Shown piece after piece: positions 1 through 8,889 of a stretch of DNA of 64,000 bases. How positions within the stretch are numbered: position 1 is the stretch's first letter; the number at the start of each line of letters is the position of its first letter. The position numbers and the translations under genes were made by a program. Source of the stretch: Psychromicrobium xiongbiense (GTDB taxonomy: Bacteria > Actinomycetota > Actinomycetes > Actinomycetales > Micrococcaceae); NCBI RefSeq assembly GCF_030271165.1, contig NZ_JASSZH010000009.1:368673-432672 (forward strand). Direction: 5' to 3'. The notes under the pieces are model-generated. The model was not told the origin of the DNA. It saw only the letters and a list, made by a program, of their open reading frames with translations, and ran no database searches.

Positions 1-21
1 CAGCTCAGCCAGGAGGAGTCC

Positions 22-516
22 ATGGAAGACAGCGTCGACCTGATCATCAGCCAGTGGGCCAAGGCCCGCCCCGATCTGGATGTGAGCGCCATGGGAATCC
101 TGGGCAGGCTCTCCCGACTCACCCGACATCTGGAACGCGAACAGCAGCACCTGTTCTCGAAGCATCAACTCCAGCCAGGCGAGTTCGACATTCTGGCCAC
201 GCTGTTGCGAGCCGACACAGAACATCGCGGGCTGACCGTCGGTCAGCTGACCGCGAGCGTCATGGTGACCGGCGGGGCGGTGACCAACCGACTCGACCGA
301 CTCGCCGGCAAAGGCCTGATCACCCGCACCACGGATCCGCACAATCGACGCACCATCAGGATTTCGCTCACTGCCGCAGGGCGCGAGGTCATCGATGCCG
401 CACTGCTGGATCACGTGTTCAACGAAGAGCGACTTCTGGTCACACTGACGTACTCAGAACGCCAGATCCTGGAAGGCCTCCTGCGGACAATGCTGAGCGA
501 GCACGAGTCCCGCTGA
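22..516 (+). CDS. MarR family transcriptional regulator
   Basis: Predicted 164-residue winged-helix regulator. The helix-turn-helix lies at about residues 75-100 (LTVGQLTASVMVTGGAVTNR) and is followed by the wing with the DPHNRRTIRI signature typical of MarR proteins (DPxDRR type). An AGGAGG ribosome binding site at 11-16 supports the ATG at 22. Length is normal for the family. The ligand and targets cannot be told from the sequence; the gene before it lies outside the window, so it could regulate either an upstream operon or itself. It points towards the convergent ArsR gene, with 25 bases between the two stops. Confidence 0.9.
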   Translation: MEDSVDLIISQWAKARPDLDVSAMGILGRLSRLTRHLEREQQHLFSKHQLQPGEFDILATLLRADTEHRGLTVGQLTASVMVTGGAVTNRLDRLAGKGLITRTTDPHNRRTIRISLTAAGREVIDAALLDHVFNEERLLVTLTYSERQILEGLLRTMLSEHESR

Positions 517-541
517 CCCTCAGACAGAGCACCACACGCGA

Positions 542-904
542 CTAGACCGCCGAGAGCTCAGCATCCGCAGCGCCCGCAAGGGAACCGATCAACCCGGGAT
601 ATTTTTGGTCGAGCGCTTCACGATTGAGGATTTGCGAGACCACATGACCATCCACCACGCGGGTGATGACGCCGGCCTCGCGCAGCACCTTGAAATGGTG
701 TGTCGCAGTGGAGCGTGAAATCCCCTCATACAGGCCAAGGCACTGGATCTTGTCCCCCGCCAGGAACAGACGCCGCACCATCTCCAGCCGCACAGGATCC
801 GAGACAGCCGCAAGCACAGCAGCAAGTGGGGCGACCGGGAACTCCGACGGCCCCTCCACTGGAGTCACCGATCCATCGGCCGCTTTCTCGAGATGGCGGG
901 TCAT
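542..904 (-). CDS. ArsR-type HTH repressor
   Basis: 120-residue winged-helix protein. The motif PVAPLAAVLAAVSDPVRLEM opens the fold and the recognition helix is in GISRSTATHHFKVLREAG, the usual ArsR layout. Only one cysteine (in IQCLGLYEG) is present, so the classical paired-cysteine metal site is missing and a non-metal signal is more likely. It is divergent from an MFS exporter with 85 bases between start codons, and that gap holds two dyads (919-940 and 954-979). The arrangement suggests a repressor that controls itself and the exporter. The ATG at 904 is the only sensible start. Confidence 0.88.
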   Translation of the reverse strand: MTRHLEKAADGSVTPVEGPSEFPVAPLAAVLAAVSDPVRLEMVRRLFLAGDKIQCLGLYEGISRSTATHHFKVLREAGVITRVVDGHVVSQILNREALDQKYPGLIGSLAGAADAELSAV

Positions 905-918
905 GCCACCATTCTAGA

Positions 919-979
919 GTGTTTGATGATCATCAAACACCATGTTACCGTCGAGATGTTCGATAGTCATCAAACATCT
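919..979. promoter_or_regulatory. Two dyad operators between ArsR repressor and MFS exporter
   Basis: A perfect 22-bp palindrome spans 919-940 (core GTTTGATGATCATCAAAC). A second, imperfect dyad of related sequence spans 954-979 (arms AGATGTT and AACATCT, inner half-site CATCAAACA shared with the first). The two centres are 37 bp apart, about 3.5 helical turns. The second ends against the AAGGAAAG ribosome binding site of the MFS gene. Position and symmetry fit ArsR-type repressor binding; the binding itself is inference. Confidence 0.75.
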
Positions 980-989
980 AAGGAAAGTC

Positions 990-2207
990 ATGGCATTGCT
1001 CACCCGGCCTGCAGCTCCCACGACCTCCACCGCGCAGACTGCCGCCTACTGGCTTCTGGTGGTTCTGCTGGGCCTGGTCCTGGCAGTTTCGGGCGTCCCG
1101 TCGCCGCTGTATGGCATCTACTCCGCCCAATGGGGGCTCTCTCCTTTGATGCTGACCCTCGTCTTCGCCGCTTACGCCGGCGCCGCCCTACTGAGCCTGC
1201 TGGTGGTTGGTCCACTGACCGATGCCCTGGGTCGCAAACCAGTCCTGCTGACGGCAGCGGTCATGATCCTGGTGGGTCTGGCCATCTTCTTCACAGCACA
1301 GAATGTCGCGGCCCTGCTGATCGCCCGAATACTGCACGGGGCCGCCATCGGAGCGGTGGTGGTTGCGGCGAGCGCGGCCCTGCTGGACCTCAGGCCGCAC
1401 GATGCCGCCCGCTCGGGTCGGCTCACCGGGATCACCTTCAGTGTCGGTATGGCGGTGGGCATTATGGGGGCCGCTCTGCTGGCGGAGTACCTGCCTGCTC
1501 CTCTGCTGACGCCGTTCGCCGTCGTCGGCCTGCTGACGGCCCTCATGGCCGTGGGGCTGCTGCTGATGCAGGAGACCCACCATCAGCGCGAGCAGAGTCC
1601 GCTGCGCTTCGCCAGGCCCTCGGTGCCCCGCGAGCTGAGTCCGGATTTCGGGTTTTCCGTGCTCGGCGCAGCTGGCTCCTGGATGGCCCTTGGCCTGTAT
1701 TTGTCTTTATTCCCCTCTGTCGCCGCACTGGAAACTGGCATCCATTCCCTGGTCTTCACCGCGGGCGTGGTGGCCGCGATGACCGGCGCCTCTGCACTCG
1801 CTCAGGGACTCGTGTCCCGGGTACCGGCTCGCGTTCTGGCCATGATCGGCGATGTTGCTCTGACAGTCACCTCTCTGGTGAGCATTCCGGCGGTGCTGAG
1901 CGGGAACCCGACGGCCATTATGGCCAGTTCCATCGCGCTCGGCGTCGCTTTCGGCCTCACCTTCAGCGGCTCACTGCGGCACCTGAGTTCGGTGGTTCCG
2001 GCACAAGCCCGCGGCGGAGTGATGGCAGCGTTCTATCTGTGCTGCTACCTGGCGATGGGCATTCCGGTGGTACTGGCCGGCTGGGCCGCGTCCGTTTTTC
2101 CACTCCCGGGTGTCTTCAGTGGTTTTGCGCTCATCGTGGCTGTGGCATGCGTGCTCGCCGCGGTGCTGGGGCTCCGGTCGCATCGCGCCCTGAGCATGGC
2201 AGGCTGA
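990..2207 (+). CDS. MFS transporter (probable drug/metabolite exporter)
   Basis: 405-residue integral membrane protein with about twelve hydrophobic segments. Loop 2-3 carries the major-facilitator motif A as GPLTDALGRKPVLL, and the layout is like the DHA1 drug/proton antiporters. The ATG at 990 is preferred over an in-frame ATG at 942 because AAGGAAAG sits just upstream and because 942 would put the operator dyad at 954-979 inside the coding region. Divergent from the ArsR repressor, which probably regulates it. Substrate unknown. The stop codon lies in the first copy of a 22-bp tandem duplication. Confidence 0.88.
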   Translation: MALLTRPAAPTTSTAQTAAYWLLVVLLGLVLAVSGVPSPLYGIYSAQWGLSPLMLTLVFAAYAGAALLSLLVVGPLTDALGRKPVLLTAAVMILVGLAIFFTAQNVAALLIARILHGAAIGAVVVAASAALLDLRPHDAARSGRLTGITFSVGMAVGIMGAALLAEYLPAPLLTPFAVVGLLTALMAVGLLLMQETHHQREQSPLRFARPSVPRELSPDFGFSVLGAAGSWMALGLYLSLFPSVAALETGIHSLVFTAGVVAAMTGASALAQGLVSRVPARVLAMIGDVALTVTSLVSIPAVLSGNPTAIMASSIALGVAFGLTFSGSLRHLSSVVPAQARGGVMAAFYLCCYLAMGIPVVLAGWAASVFPLPGVFSGFALIVAVACVLAAVLGLRSHRALSMAG

Positions 2208-2239
2208 GCCGGATATCATGGCAGGCTGAGCCGGATATC
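2196..2239. repeat. 22-bp perfect tandem duplication at the MFS stop
   Basis: The 22-base unit at 2196-2217 is repeated exactly at 2218-2239. The first copy contains the TGA of the MFS gene (2205-2207); the second lies between that stop and the hrpA start at 2276. Probably a replication-slippage product. No coding role is seen. Confidence 0.95.
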
Positions 2240-2275
2240 CAGCCCGGCACCAACTGGCCATACACTGGAACGGCT

Positions 2276-5200
2276 ATGAGCCTGACCATCACCTATCCCC
2301 CTGAGCTGCCGGTCTCTGCCCGGCGAGATGACCTGATGGCGGCGATCTCCGCACACCAGGTGGTGATCATTGCGGGCGAGACCGGCTCCGGCAAAACCAC
2401 GCAGATCCCCAAAATGTGCCTGGAGCTGGGCCTGGCGGAACCGGGTGCCGATGGCAAACCCCGGATGATCGGTCACACCCAGCCTCGCCGTCTGGCCGCC
2501 CGTACCGTCGCTGAGCGCATCGCCGCGGAACTGGACGTCCCGCTCGGTGAGGAGATCGGCTTTCAGGTCCGCTTCACCGGCGAGGTCTCCCGGCGGACCA
2601 GGGTGAAGGTCATGACGGACGGCATCCTGCTTGCTGAGATTCAGCGGGACCCGCTACTGAAACGCTATGGGGCGCTGATCATCGATGAGGCTCATGAGCG
2701 CAGCCTGAATATCGATTTTCTGCTGGGTTACCTGAAGCGAATCCTGCCGCAGCGGCCGGATCTGAAGGTCATCATCACCTCAGCGACCATCGACCCGGAA
2801 CGTTTTGCCCGGCATTTCGCCTCAACAGACGGCACTCCAGCCCCCATTGAAGAAGTCTCCGGACGCACCTATCCGGTGGAGATCCGCTACCGCCCGCTCA
2901 GCGCTGAGGACCGCACGGACCATGACGATGACGACGACCCAGTCGCCCAGGATGCCGGCAGCTCCAGCGAGGACCGCGATCCGCTCGACGCTGTCTGCGA
3001 TGCAGTCGAGGAACTCTCCCATGAGACACCTGGCGACATTCTGATCTTCTTCTCGGGGGAACGGGAAATCCGCGATGCTGCCGAGGCACTGCGCGGCCGG
3101 TTCCAGGACAACGCCCAGGCCCCCGCAGTGCTGCGCAACCTGCAGGTCCTCCCTCTGTTTGCCCGGCTGTCCCTGGCCGAGCAGCACGCCGTCTTCACGC
3201 CCGGCAACTCCTCGGCGCGCCGCGTCGTACTGGCCACCAATGTGGCCGAAACCTCGCTCACCGTTCCCGGCATCAAGTACGTCATCGATACCGGCACCGC
3301 CAGAATTTCCCGGTATTCGCACCGCACTAAGGTCCAGCGTCTGCCGATCGAACGGATCTCCCAGGCCAGCGCCAATCAGCGGGCAGGCCGATGTGGTCGT
3401 GTCTCCGACGGCATCTGCATCCGGCTGTACTCGGAGCAGGATTTCGAAGCGCGCCGCGAGTTCACCGACCCGGAGATCCTGCGGACCAATCTGGCAGCGG
3501 TGATCTTGCAGATGGTCGCCATCGGGGTCGCTCAGGGGCCTGCAGATGTGGCCGGGTTCCCCTTCGTGGAACCGCCGGATGAGAAGGCCGTTGCCGATGG
3601 CGTGGCGCTGCTGCGCGAGCTGGGTGCACTCACGTCTCCTCGGGTGACAGCGGCCCCACCAGCCGACGCCACCCAGGCATCCGGTGCGGTCCAGCCAGCC
3701 CGCACCGGCCCGGGCCGCTCGCGCACCACCACGCTGACCGACATCGGGCGTTCGCTGGCCGTGCTGCCGGTCGACCCCCGCCTGGGCCGGATGATCGTCG
3801 AAGCCGGGCGCCGGGGGTGTGCCCGTGAGGTCATGGTGCTGGCTGCAGCGCTGACCATTCAGGACCCCCGGGAGCGCCCCTCGGCCGATGCGCCGGCTGG
3901 CCGACGCCAGCTCGCGGAGGAAAAACACCAGCGATTCATCGATGAGACCTCCGACTTTCTGGGGTATCTGAATCTCTGGCGCTATCTGCAGGAAAAACAA
4001 CAGGAGCTCTCCAGCTCCGCCTTCCGGCGCCTCTGCAAAGCGGAGTTCATCAACTATTTGCGGGTCCGTGAATGGCAGGATCTCTTTGCGCAGTTGCGCC
4101 AGCTTGCCAAGTCCGTGCACCTGACGCTGGAACCCGGCGAGGTGGATCCAGTGGGCCGATCGGTGGCCATTCACCAGTCCCTGCTGGCCGGATTGCTGAG
4201 CCAGATTGGCCTCTACGACGAGCGTAAACGCGAGTATGTGGGCGCACGGGGTGCCCGGTTCGCCATTTTCCCGGGATCAGCGCTGTTCAGCCGAAGCTCC
4301 ACGGGCAAGAATTCGGCCCGGAAGACCCCGGACGCCGTGATGAGTGCGGAACTTGTGGAGACCTCCCGCCTCTGGGCCCGGGTGAACGCCGCCATCGACC
4401 CGTTGTGGGCGGAAGAAGTGGCCGGGGATCTGGTCAAGCGCAGCTACTCAGAACCGCACTGGTCCAAGCGCACTGGTTCCGTGATGGCCTATGAGAAGGT
4501 CACGCTCTTCGGGGTGCCGATCGTGGTGCAGCGCCGGGTGAATTATGGCCGGATCGACCCGGTGCTTGCGCGCGAACTGTTCATCCGGCATGCCTTGGTG
4601 GAGGGCGACTGGCGTACGCACCACAAGTTCTTCCATCGCAACCAGGCCATGCTGGCCGAGGTGGAGGAGCTGGAGACCCGGATGCGCCGCCGCGATCTGC
4701 GAGTGGACGACGAGGCTCTTTTCGAGTTCTACGATGCCCGGATCGGCGCGGAAGTGGTCTCCGAGCGGCATTTCGACCTCTGGTGGAAACGCGCCCGGCA
4801 TGACAACCCGACGCTGCTGGACTTCGACCCCGGCGTCATCATGGCCGAGCCTGCCGAGGAACTCGACGAATCCCAGTACCCGCGCACCATCCGACAGGGC
4901 GACTTCGAGCTGCCGCTGAGCTACGAATTCGCCCCGGCGATCATGGGCACCGCCAACGGCTCTCAGGATTCCGATGGCGTGACGGTCACCGTGCCGGTGC
5001 TGTTCCTCAATCAGCTGCAGGAGGAGCCCTTCCGCTGGCAGATCCCCGGCCTGCGTGCCGAGCTGGTCACCGCGCTGATCAAATCGCTACCCAAGGCGGT
5101 CCGGAAGAACTTCGTCCCCGCGCCCGATGTCGGCAGACAGGCGGCCGCGGCCCTCGCCGAAGACTTCGACCCAGCGGTGGATGAGTTGGAGCCCTCGCTG

Positions 5201-6373
5201 GAACTGGTGCTGCGGCGTCTGCGCGGCCATATTGTGCCGCCGGATTCCTGGAACTGGGAGAACGTCCCGGCTCATCTGCGGATGAGCTTCTCGGTGGTGG
5301 ATGCCCAGGGCAAAATCCTGGACGAGGGCAAGGATCTGAAAGCACTCCAGGAGAGCCTGGCCGGGGCCACGCGGCAGGCGATCGCACAGTCTCTCGGCGC
5401 GACGCCGAAGACCGTGGGGGCGGCATCGAACGCTTCGGGAGTGCCCGCCCGTGGCGGAAAGCCGGCTGCCGCCATGCCAGCGCTGGCGGAACTCAGCGGG
5501 CTCCGCGAGTGGAGCGTAGGCAGCGTGGACCGATCGGTGAGCCGACTGGTGCAGGGGCACACGGTCACCGGTCACCCGGCGCTGGTCGATGAGGGCAGCA
5601 CCGTGGGATTCCGGGTGTTCCCGAGCGCCGAAGAGGCCGCGATCGCGCATCGGGGCGGCGTGATCCGTCTCCTTTCGCTGCGCCTGCCACCCTCGGACCG
5701 GTACGTTCTGGAACACCTGAGCAATGCCGAGAAGCTGACCTTCAGTCAGAACCCGCACGGCAGCACGGCCGAGCTGATCGCTGACTGCACACTGGCGGCC
5801 ATCGACAAGTTGGTACCCACCGAGCTGCCCTGGACCGAGGCCGAGTATGAGGCCCTGTTTGAGGCCTGCCGGGCAGATCTGATCGACACGGTGTTTGCGG
5901 TGGTCGCGGTGGTGGAGCGCATTCTGGCCAGCGCCCGGCGGATTGAACGCACGCTCGGGACGAGCAGTTCGCTGGCGCTGATCTCCACGCTGAGCGACCT
6001 GCGTACCCAGCTGGCGGATCTGGTCTATCCCGGCTTCGTGGCCCGCACCGGATATGCCCAGCTGAGCCAGCTCCCCCGCTATCTGGCGGCGATGGAACGC
6101 CGGCTGGAGAAGCTCGCCGGTGCCGCCGCCATCGCCCGGGATACCCAGAACATGGTGGTGGTTCAGACCCTGGGCCGCGACTACCACGATGCCGTGTCCG
6201 CGGTGAGTGCCGGACGGAGCGTTCCGCCGGGCCTGTCCCGGGTGCGCTGGATGCTGGAGGAGCTGCGGGTCTCGCTGTTCGCCGTGGAGCTGGGCACCGC
6301 CTACACGGTCTCGGAGAAGCGCATTCGTCGGGCGATCAGCGATTCTCTGTCGCCAACCCCGTCCCCGCGTTGA
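2276..6373 (+). CDS. hrpA: ATP-dependent RNA helicase HrpA
   Basis: 1365 residues, close to the usual ~1300 of HrpA. Walker A is GETGSGKT at residues 34-41, the DEAH box (DEAHERS) starts near residue 137, motif III is SATID near 168, and motif VI is the QRAGRCGR stretch near 370. The OB-fold-like and HrpA-specific C-terminal parts follow. The ATG at 2276 puts Walker A at the expected distance; the frame stays open far upstream by chance and overlaps the MFS gene. Two low-complexity insertions are seen: an acidic stretch near residues 215-245 and an Ala/Pro-rich one near 460-485. HrpA acts on RNA-protein complexes and has been linked to rescue of stalled ribosomes in E. coli; the role here is inferred from family. 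Confidence 0.93.
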   Translation: MSLTITYPPELPVSARRDDLMAAISAHQVVIIAGETGSGKTTQIPKMCLELGLAEPGADGKPRMIGHTQPRRLAARTVAERIAAELDVPLGEEIGFQVRFTGEVSRRTRVKVMTDGILLAEIQRDPLLKRYGALIIDEAHERSLNIDFLLGYLKRILPQRPDLKVIITSATIDPERFARHFASTDGTPAPIEEVSGRTYPVEIRYRPLSAEDRTDHDDDDDPVAQDAGSSSEDRDPLDAVCDAVEELSHETPGDILIFFSGEREIRDAAEALRGRFQDNAQAPAVLRNLQVLPLFARLSLAEQHAVFTPGNSSARRVVLATNVAETSLTVPGIKYVIDTGTARISRYSHRTKVQRLPIERISQASANQRAGRCGRVSDGICIRLYSEQDFEARREFTDPEILRTNLAAVILQMVAIGVAQGPADVAGFPFVEPPDEKAVADGVALLRELGALTSPRVTAAPPADATQASGAVQPARTGPGRSRTTTLTDIGRSLAVLPVDPRLGRMIVEAGRRGCAREVMVLAAALTIQDPRERPSADAPAGRRQLAEEKHQRFIDETSDFLGYLNLWRYLQEKQQELSSSAFRRLCKAEFINYLRVREWQDLFAQLRQLAKSVHLTLEPGEVDPVGRSVAIHQSLLAGLLSQIGLYDERKREYVGARGARFAIFPGSALFSRSSTGKNSARKTPDAVMSAELVETSRLWARVNAAIDPLWAEEVAGDLVKRSYSEPHWSKRTGSVMAYEKVTLFGVPIVVQRRVNYGRIDPVLARELFIRHALVEGDWRTHHKFFHRNQAMLAEVEELETRMRRRDLRVDDEALFEFYDARIGAEVVSERHFDLWWKRARHDNPTLLDFDPGVIMAEPAEELDESQYPRTIRQGDFELPLSYEFAPAIMGTANGSQDSDGVTVTVPVLFLNQLQEEPFRWQIPGLRAELVTALIKSLPKAVRKNFVPAPDVGRQAAAALAEDFDPAVDELEPSLELVLRRLRGHIVPPDSWNWENVPAHLRMSFSVVDAQGKILDEGKDLKALQESLAGATRQAIAQSLGATPKTVGAASNASGVPARGGKPAAAMPALAELSGLREWSVGSVDRSVSRLVQGHTVTGHPALVDEGSTVGFRVFPSAEEAAIAHRGGVIRLLSLRLPPSDRYVLEHLSNAEKLTFSQNPHGSTAELIADCTLAAIDKLVPTELPWTEAEYEALFEACRADLIDTVFAVVAVVERILASARRIERTLGTSSSLALISTLSDLRTQLADLVYPGFVARTGYAQLSQLPRYLAAMERRLEKLAGAAAIARDTQNMVVVQTLGRDYHDAVSAVSAGRSVPPGLSRVRWMLEELRVSLFAVELGTAYTVSEKRIRRAISDSLSPTPSPR

Positions 6374-6382
6374 ATAAGTACA

Positions 6383-6431
6383 TTCACCGTACCGGCAGCT
6401 GATCTAGGCTTAACTCACGGCTTAACCGTGA
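6383..6431 (+). promoter_or_regulatory. Putative promoter and short hairpin before the FabH-like gene
   Basis: TTCACC (6383-6388), 16 bases, TAGGCT (6405-6410) resembles an actinobacterial housekeeping promoter. A 6-bp stem TCACGG/CCGTGA (6415-6431) lies at the probable start of the leader. The gene starts at 6477, so the leader would be about 60 bases. Confidence 0.45.
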
Positions 6432-6476
6432 CACCCGTACTTTCACCACTAGTGTGTCCTCGACGAAAGTGATTCC

Positions 6477-7454
6477 ATGACGCTGCTCAAACTCCCCGTT
6501 GGCGCCCCTGGCAGCGAGATTGCAGGCCTGGGACATTTCCAGCCCGAGCGGGTGATGGACAACCACGAGCTGGAGAAGCTCATGGAAACCTCGGACGAGT
6601 GGATTCGCCGCCGCACCGGCATCGTCACGCGACACATCGCCAGCGAGGACGAAACAGTGGCACTGATGGCGACCGAAGCAGCCCGGATGGCACTGGCGGA
6701 TGCCGGCGTTGACGCTGGTTCCGTCGATCTGGTGGTCGTGGCCACCACCACCGCGATCGAACGCACACCCAATACCGCCGGGCGGGTGTCGGAGGCCCTG
6801 GGGCTCGCCGGGCCCGCCGTCGTCGACCTCAACACCGCCTGCTCAGGCTTCGAGTACGCCGTTGGCCTGGCGGATCAGTCCATCCGTACCGGATCGGCGA
6901 CGACTGCGCTGGTGATCGGTTCCGAGAAGCTCAGCTCGGTCACCGACTGGACCGACCGCACCACTGCGGTTCTGACGGCCGATGGCGCCGGCGCGCTGGT
7001 GCTGAAAGCCTCCGATGAGCCCCGGGTTGGTCCGGTGTTGTGGGGTTCCGCCGTCGGCATGGCCGACGCGGTACGGATCTCCCCGCCCAGCGGGAAATTC
7101 ACCCAGCAGGGCGCCGATGTGCTGCGCTGGGCGACCCGCGAGGCACCCGGGCTGGCACTGGCCACCATTGAACGCGCCGGCCTGACGCCGGCTGATATTG
7201 AGGTTCTGGCCTGCCACCAGGCGAATCTGCGCATTATCGAACCACTGGCCAACGCACTGGGCATGGCGGAGAAGATCGTCATCACCGATGTGAGCGAATC
7301 CGGCAACACCTCAGCGGCTTCCGTGCCGTTGGGGCTGAGCAAGTGGTGGCATGGCGGCCGCATTCCCACTGACGTCCCGGCGCTGCTCTTCGGCTTCGGC
7401 GGCGGTTTCACCTACGCCGGAACCGTCGCCATGACGCCTCGCGCCCGCGGCTGA
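6477..7454 (+). CDS. fabH: Beta-ketoacyl-ACP synthase III (FabH-type ketosynthase)
   Basis: 325 residues with a complete KASIII triad: Cys122 in NTACSGFEYA, His247 in ACHQANLRI, and Asn277 in SESGNTSAAS. The TDRTTAVLTADGAGA stretch is also typical. KASIII enzymes condense an acyl-CoA with malonyl-ACP to start fatty acid synthesis. Here the gene stands alone: it is between hrpA and a convergent HIT gene, not with fabD, acpP and fabF. It could be the initiating FabH or a paralogue with another acyl specificity; sequence alone does not settle this. Confidence 0.88.
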   Translation: MTLLKLPVGAPGSEIAGLGHFQPERVMDNHELEKLMETSDEWIRRRTGIVTRHIASEDETVALMATEAARMALADAGVDAGSVDLVVVATTTAIERTPNTAGRVSEALGLAGPAVVDLNTACSGFEYAVGLADQSIRTGSATTALVIGSEKLSSVTDWTDRTTAVLTADGAGALVLKASDEPRVGPVLWGSAVGMADAVRISPPSGKFTQQGADVLRWATREAPGLALATIERAGLTPADIEVLACHQANLRIIEPLANALGMAEKIVITDVSESGNTSAASVPLGLSKWWHGGRIPTDVPALLFGFGGGFTYAGTVAMTPRARG

Positions 7455-7478
7455 AGCACCGAGGTTCAGGCGCTCCTG

Positions 7479-7499
7479 GCCTCATGCCTCATGCCTCAT
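7479..7499. repeat. Three copies of a 7-bp tandem repeat
   Basis: GCCTCAT occurs three times in a row (7479-7499) and is followed by a partial copy. The run covers the stop codon of the HIT gene (7496-7498, minus strand), so unit gain or loss would change that protein's C-terminus slightly. It lies between two convergent genes. Confidence 0.9.
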
Positions 7500-7924
7500 G
7501 CCTCGGGGACGAACTCTCCGTGGCCTGAGGAGATGAGGGCTTCCCGCAGCCGCTGGGCATTCGCGTCCAGCCGCGCCGGGTCCGGGTTGTTATCCACGGT
7601 GGCGAAGTCGAATTCGGTCAGTGAATTGCTCGGCCAGACGTGCACGTGCAGGTGCTCCACCTCGTAACCGGCAATGATCAGGCCCGCGCGCCGGGCGTCG
7701 AAGGCTGTGAGCTGAGCCTGCCCGATCACCTGGGCCACCGCCATGATCTTCTGCAGTAGTGCCGGTGGCGCATCGGTCCATCGGTCCACTTCCTCGCGGG
7801 GTACCACCAGGGTGTGCCCGTCGGCCAGCGGGCCGATGGTCAGGAACGCCACGACGTCCTCGTCCTTCCAGACGAAACGTCCCGGGATCTCTCCGGCAAT
7901 GATTTTACTGAACAAGGTCGCCAT
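7496..7924 (-). CDS. HIT family protein
   Basis: 142-residue protein with the histidine triad HLHVHV at residues 91-96, the nucleotide-hydrolase/transferase active site of the HIT superfamily. The N-terminal MATLFSKIIAGEIPG is the classic HIT opening and gives confidence in the ATG at 7924. Members cleave nucleoside phosphoramidates or related dinucleotides; the physiological substrate is unknown. It is followed after four bases, in the opposite direction of reading, by the stop of the sulfurtransferase gene, so the two could be co-transcribed (sulfurtransferase first). Confidence 0.9.
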   Translation of the reverse strand: MATLFSKIIAGEIPGRFVWKDEDVVAFLTIGPLADGHTLVVPREEVDRWTDAPPALLQKIMAVAQVIGQAQLTAFDARRAGLIIAGYEVEHLHVHVWPSNSLTEFDFATVDNNPDPARLDANAQRLREALISSGHGEFVPEA

Positions 7925-7928
7925 GAAA

Positions 7929-8828
7929 TCAGCCTACGGGATGAGCCGCTGTCGATTCAGCCCCGACATCGAATGCCCCGGTTCCCGTCGCCACGGGCAG
8001 TTCGGGGTGATTCGACCAGGCGGACCAGGAGCCCGGGAACAAGGCAGCCTCGATGCCAGCCAGCGACAGGGCCAACACCTCGTGGGCTGCCGTCACCCCC
8101 GATCCGCAGTACGCAGCCACCTCCGAATCAGGACCGATCCCCAGTCCGGAGAACCGCGCGCGGAGCAGCTCGGGTGAGAGGAACCGCGAATCGGCAGCCA
8201 GATTCTCCGTGGTGGGCGCACTGGAGGCTCCGGGAATATGACCAGCGCGTGGGTCGATGGGCTCGGTGTCCCCCGCATATCGCTCCGCGGCGCGGGCATC
8301 GAGGAGAACTCCATGGGTGGACCAGTCCGCAGCCTGCTCCAGACTGATCACCGGCATCTGGTCCCAGCCGAGCGTCACCGTACCGGGAACAGGGTCCACC
8401 GGCCCGCTCTCCAGCGGCCCATCTGCCGCTTTCCAGGCAGCGAGTCCGCCATCGAGCACCGATACCGACCCGAAACCACCGTGCCGGAGCAACCACCACA
8501 GGCGCGCCGCGGCGAGGTTGCCGGCGGCGTCGTACACCACCACCGTGTCGCCCTCATTCACACCCCAGCTGCGCACCGAAGCCTGAAAGTCATCCGCGGA
8601 AGGCAGCGGGTGCCGGCCGTCCCTGGGCTCCCCGTGCCGGGCAAGTTCGGTCTCCAGATCGATGTAGACGGCACCGGGAAGGTGCCCGCCCAGGTAGTGC
8701 TGCCGCCCGTGCGGATCCCCCAGCTTCCAGCGGACGTCCAGGAACACGATGCGTTCGCCCTCCGCCAGCCGCGCCAGCACTGCTGATACCTGACTTGTTG
8801 CCCCTTTTACGGGTCGCGTTTCGCTCAT
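7929..8828 (-). CDS. sseA: Thiosulfate/3-mercaptopyruvate sulfurtransferase (two rhodanese domains)
   Basis: 299 residues with tandem rhodanese domains: an inactive N-terminal one (about 20-140) and an active C-terminal one (about 160-285). The catalytic loop is CGSGVTA with Cys241; this loop is the type found in 3-mercaptopyruvate sulfurtransferases rather than thiosulfate-specific rhodaneses. It moves sulfane sulfur onto cyanide or protein thiols. It is divergent from a Cds1-like PLP enzyme with 61 bases between starts, which suggests a joint role in cysteine-derived sulfur or H2S handling. Confidence 0.9.
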   Translation of the reverse strand: MSETRPVKGATSQVSAVLARLAEGERIVFLDVRWKLGDPHGRQHYLGGHLPGAVYIDLETELARHGEPRDGRHPLPSADDFQASVRSWGVNEGDTVVVYDAAGNLAAARLWWLLRHGGFGSVSVLDGGLAAWKAADGPLESGPVDPVPGTVTLGWDQMPVISLEQAADWSTHGVLLDARAAERYAGDTEPIDPRAGHIPGASSAPTTENLAADSRFLSPELLRARFSGLGIGPDSEVAAYCGSGVTAAHEVLALSLAGIEAALFPGSWSAWSNHPELPVATGTGAFDVGAESTAAHPVG

Positions 8829-8889
8829 AGGCCCATGCTAAGCCGAGCAGCGGCCGCGCACGCAGCCACGGCACCGGTAGGCTCAGGGA

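Noticed and set aside
893..2275. N-terminal extension of the hrpA frame over the MFS gene
   Set aside because: The frame is open but its translation has no family likeness, it overlaps a real gene and an operator, and HrpA begins normally at 2276.
7590..7598. DnaA-box-like TTATCCACG
   Set aside because: One mismatch, inside the HIT coding sequence, no other boxes near.
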